Below are positions 5,263 through 6,725 of a stretch of 6,725 nucleotides of DNA, piece by piece. The stretch's first letter is position 1; every line of letters begins with the position of its first letter. The notes beneath the pieces were generated by a model, which saw only the letters and a program-made list of their open reading frames with translations, ran no database searches and was not told the DNA's origin. Position numbers and translations under genes: made by a program. Source of the stretch: Niveispirillum sp. (lineage in GTDB: Bacteria; Pseudomonadota; Alphaproteobacteria; Azospirillales; Azospirillaceae); assembly GCA_016463045.1 (NCBI GenBank), contig JAEMSB010000006.1:18193-24917 (forward strand), written 5' to 3'.

Positions 5263-6678
5263 ATGAGTTTCTGGGGGCGGCGCAAGGCGCTGGACGCGCT
5301 GACGCATGTTGACGAGTCACGGCAACTGAAACGCACACTCAGCTGGCCGCATCTGGTGGCGCTGGGCATCGGGGCCATTATCGGCACGGGCATCTATACA
5401 TTGACTGGCATCGGGGCAGAGCGCGCGGGTCCCGCCGTGATCCTGGCCTTCGCGGCCTGTGGCATCCTCTGTGTCTTCGCGGCTCTGACCTATACGGAGA
5501 TGGCGACCCTGATGCCGGCAGCGGGCAGCGCCTATACCTACACCTATTCGGTGCTGGGTGAGGGGCTGGCCTGGCTGGTGGGGTGGAGCCTGATTTTGGA
5601 ATATGCCGTCACCTGCTCCGCCGTGGCGGTCGGCTGGTCCGGCTATATGGTGGGCCTGCTGGAAAGCCTGGGCGTGCATCTGCCGGCCTGGATGATTTCG
5701 GGCCCGCATGGCGGGGGCATCATCAACCTGCCCGCCGTCCTGATCACGCTGGCCGTGACGGCGATGCTGGCGCGCGGGGCCAAGGAAAGCGCCACCCTGA
5801 ACATTGTGCTGGTGGCTATCAAGCTTCTGGCGCTGGCCGTGTTTGTCGGCCTGACGGCGCCGGCCATCATGCCGGAGAATTTCACGCCCTTCATGCCCTA
5901 TGGCTTTGCCTCGCACAGCGTGGACGGGCAGGTGCGCGGCGTGATGGCGGCGGCGGCCATCGTGTTCTTCGCCTTCTTCGGGTTCGACGCCGTCTCCACC
6001 TCGGCAGAGGAGGTCAAGAACCCGGAGCGGGACCTGACCATCGGCATCATCGGGTCCATGGTGGTCTGTACCCTGATCTATATGATTGTTGCCGCCTGTG
6101 CCGTCGGTGCCTGGCCGTTTGCAGAGTTTGCGGCCAGCGGGGAGCCGCTGGCCTTCATCCTGCGCGGATTGGAACATCCGGGTGCCGCCTTCGGCATCGG
6201 GGCTGCGGCCATCATCGCCCTGCCGTCCGTGATCCTGGTGATGATGTTCGGGCAGACGCGTGTGTTCTTCGTCATGGCGCGTGACGGGTTGCTGCCCCGC
6301 TCGCTCAGCCAATTGGATGCACAGCGGCGCGGGCCGCTGCGCCTGACCTTCCTGGTCGGTGGGTTCGTGGCGCTGGTGGCCGGCTTCTTCCGGCTGGATC
6401 AGATCGCCGAACTGTCGAATGCCGGCACCCTGACGGCCTTCATCGCGGTATCGGTCTGCGTCATGGTTCTGCGCCGCACGCGGCCCGACCTGCCGCGCCT
6501 GTTCCGTTGCCCGGCGGTCTGGATCGTGGCGCCGCTGGCCGTGATCGGCTGTCTTTACTTCATGATCAGCCTGCCGACGGGCACCCTGGTGCGCTTTGCC
6601 ATCTGGAACCTGATCGGTGTTGGCGTCTATCTGGCCTATGGACGGCGGCGTAGCCTTCTGGCCCAGGCCGGCAGTTGA
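5263..6678 (+). CDS. APC-superfamily amino acid permease (CAT / YfnA-like)
   Basis: A 471-residue inner-membrane permease, the usual length for bacterial members of the cationic amino acid transporter (CAT) branch of the APC superfamily, with about 12 hydrophobic segments. The short cytoplasmic N-terminus ends in LKRTLSWPHLVALG. The unwound TM1 substrate/ion motif is GIGAIIGTGIY (35-45), TM3 carries GWSLILEY (107-114), and the TM6 signature FFAFFGFDAVSTSAEEVKNP (235-254) leads into ERDLTIGI. GQTRVFFVMARDGLLP (330-345) is the conserved TM8 and loop region. These are diagnostic of CAT/YfnA-type permeases, which usually work by proton coupling or exchange. Substrate cannot be assigned; despite the family name, many bacterial members carry neutral or branched-chain amino acids. 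The ATG at 5263 has AGGAG 9 nt upstream and matches the family N-terminus. The terminator upstream suggests independent transcription. Stop is TGA. Confidence 0.95.
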   Translation: MSFWGRRKALDALTHVDESRQLKRTLSWPHLVALGIGAIIGTGIYTLTGIGAERAGPAVILAFAACGILCVFAALTYTEMATLMPAAGSAYTYTYSVLGEGLAWLVGWSLILEYAVTCSAVAVGWSGYMVGLLESLGVHLPAWMISGPHGGGIINLPAVLITLAVTAMLARGAKESATLNIVLVAIKLLALAVFVGLTAPAIMPENFTPFMPYGFASHSVDGQVRGVMAAAAIVFFAFFGFDAVSTSAEEVKNPERDLTIGIIGSMVVCTLIYMIVAACAVGAWPFAEFAASGEPLAFILRGLEHPGAAFGIGAAAIIALPSVILVMMFGQTRVFFVMARDGLLPRSLSQLDAQRRGPLRLTFLVGGFVALVAGFFRLDQIAELSNAGTLTAFIAVSVCVMVLRRTRPDLPRLFRCPAVWIVAPLAVIGCLYFMISLPTGTLVRFAIWNLIGVGVYLAYGRRRSLLAQAGS

Positions 6679-6725
6679 ATTCCGGCCCGTTCCACCTTAT
6701 GTCCTGATGCCGGCGGGGGGAATGG
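6679..6725. other. Non-coding tail after the permease gene
   Basis: Forty-seven bases follow the permease stop. ATTCC at 6679-6683 can pair with GGAAT at 6719-6723, and CCGGC at 6682-6686 with GCCGG at 6709-6713, but neither stem is followed by a T-run inside the window. No gene or terminator can be called. Confidence 0.3.

Noticed and set aside
5317..6312. 331-codon open frame antisense to the amino acid permease
   Set aside because: The composition is low-complexity (H, Q, R, D, G) and the sense frame has all the APC family motifs.

Overview
The window is GC-rich with strong G/C third-position bias, the usual alphaproteobacterial style. The Crp/Fnr-type regulator and the sugar symporter look to me like those of Rhodospirillales such as the Azospirillaceae. 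That placement rests on general resemblance and is tentative. There is no phage, transposon, CRISPR, tRNA or rRNA signal. Coding density is high, all six genes are intact, and only the first is cut, by the window edge.

Left block (1-2577). An aldo/keto reductase of the D-threo-aldose 1-dehydrogenase type runs leftward off the window. It lies 36 bp downstream of a DJ-1/PfpI-family gene (Hsp31/glyoxalase III-like), so the two probably form one leftward operon. A LysR-type regulator of the NahR/LinR-like kind is divergent from them across a 102-bp AT-richer spacer and is their most likely regulator. The set reads as a small module for handling aldehydes, reactive carbonyls or oxidised sugars.

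Middle block (2580-5156). A Crp/Fnr-superfamily regulator without an Fe-S cysteine cluster is convergent with the LysR gene, with only 2 bp between the stop codons. It is divergent from a sodium/sugar symporter very close to the structurally known Vibrio vSGLT. The shared spacer holds an AT-rich 29-bp imperfect inverted repeat overlapping a perfect TATAAT box, the clearest regulatory signal here. The symporter gene ends in a strong intrinsic terminator.

Right block (5157-6725). A separately transcribed APC-superfamily amino acid permease (CAT/YfnA-like) follows. The last 47 bp hold no recognisable gene. Overall this is a nutrient-uptake and carbonyl-metabolism neighbourhood. I found no convincing evidence of a previously undescribed system; the findings are modest, specific points.
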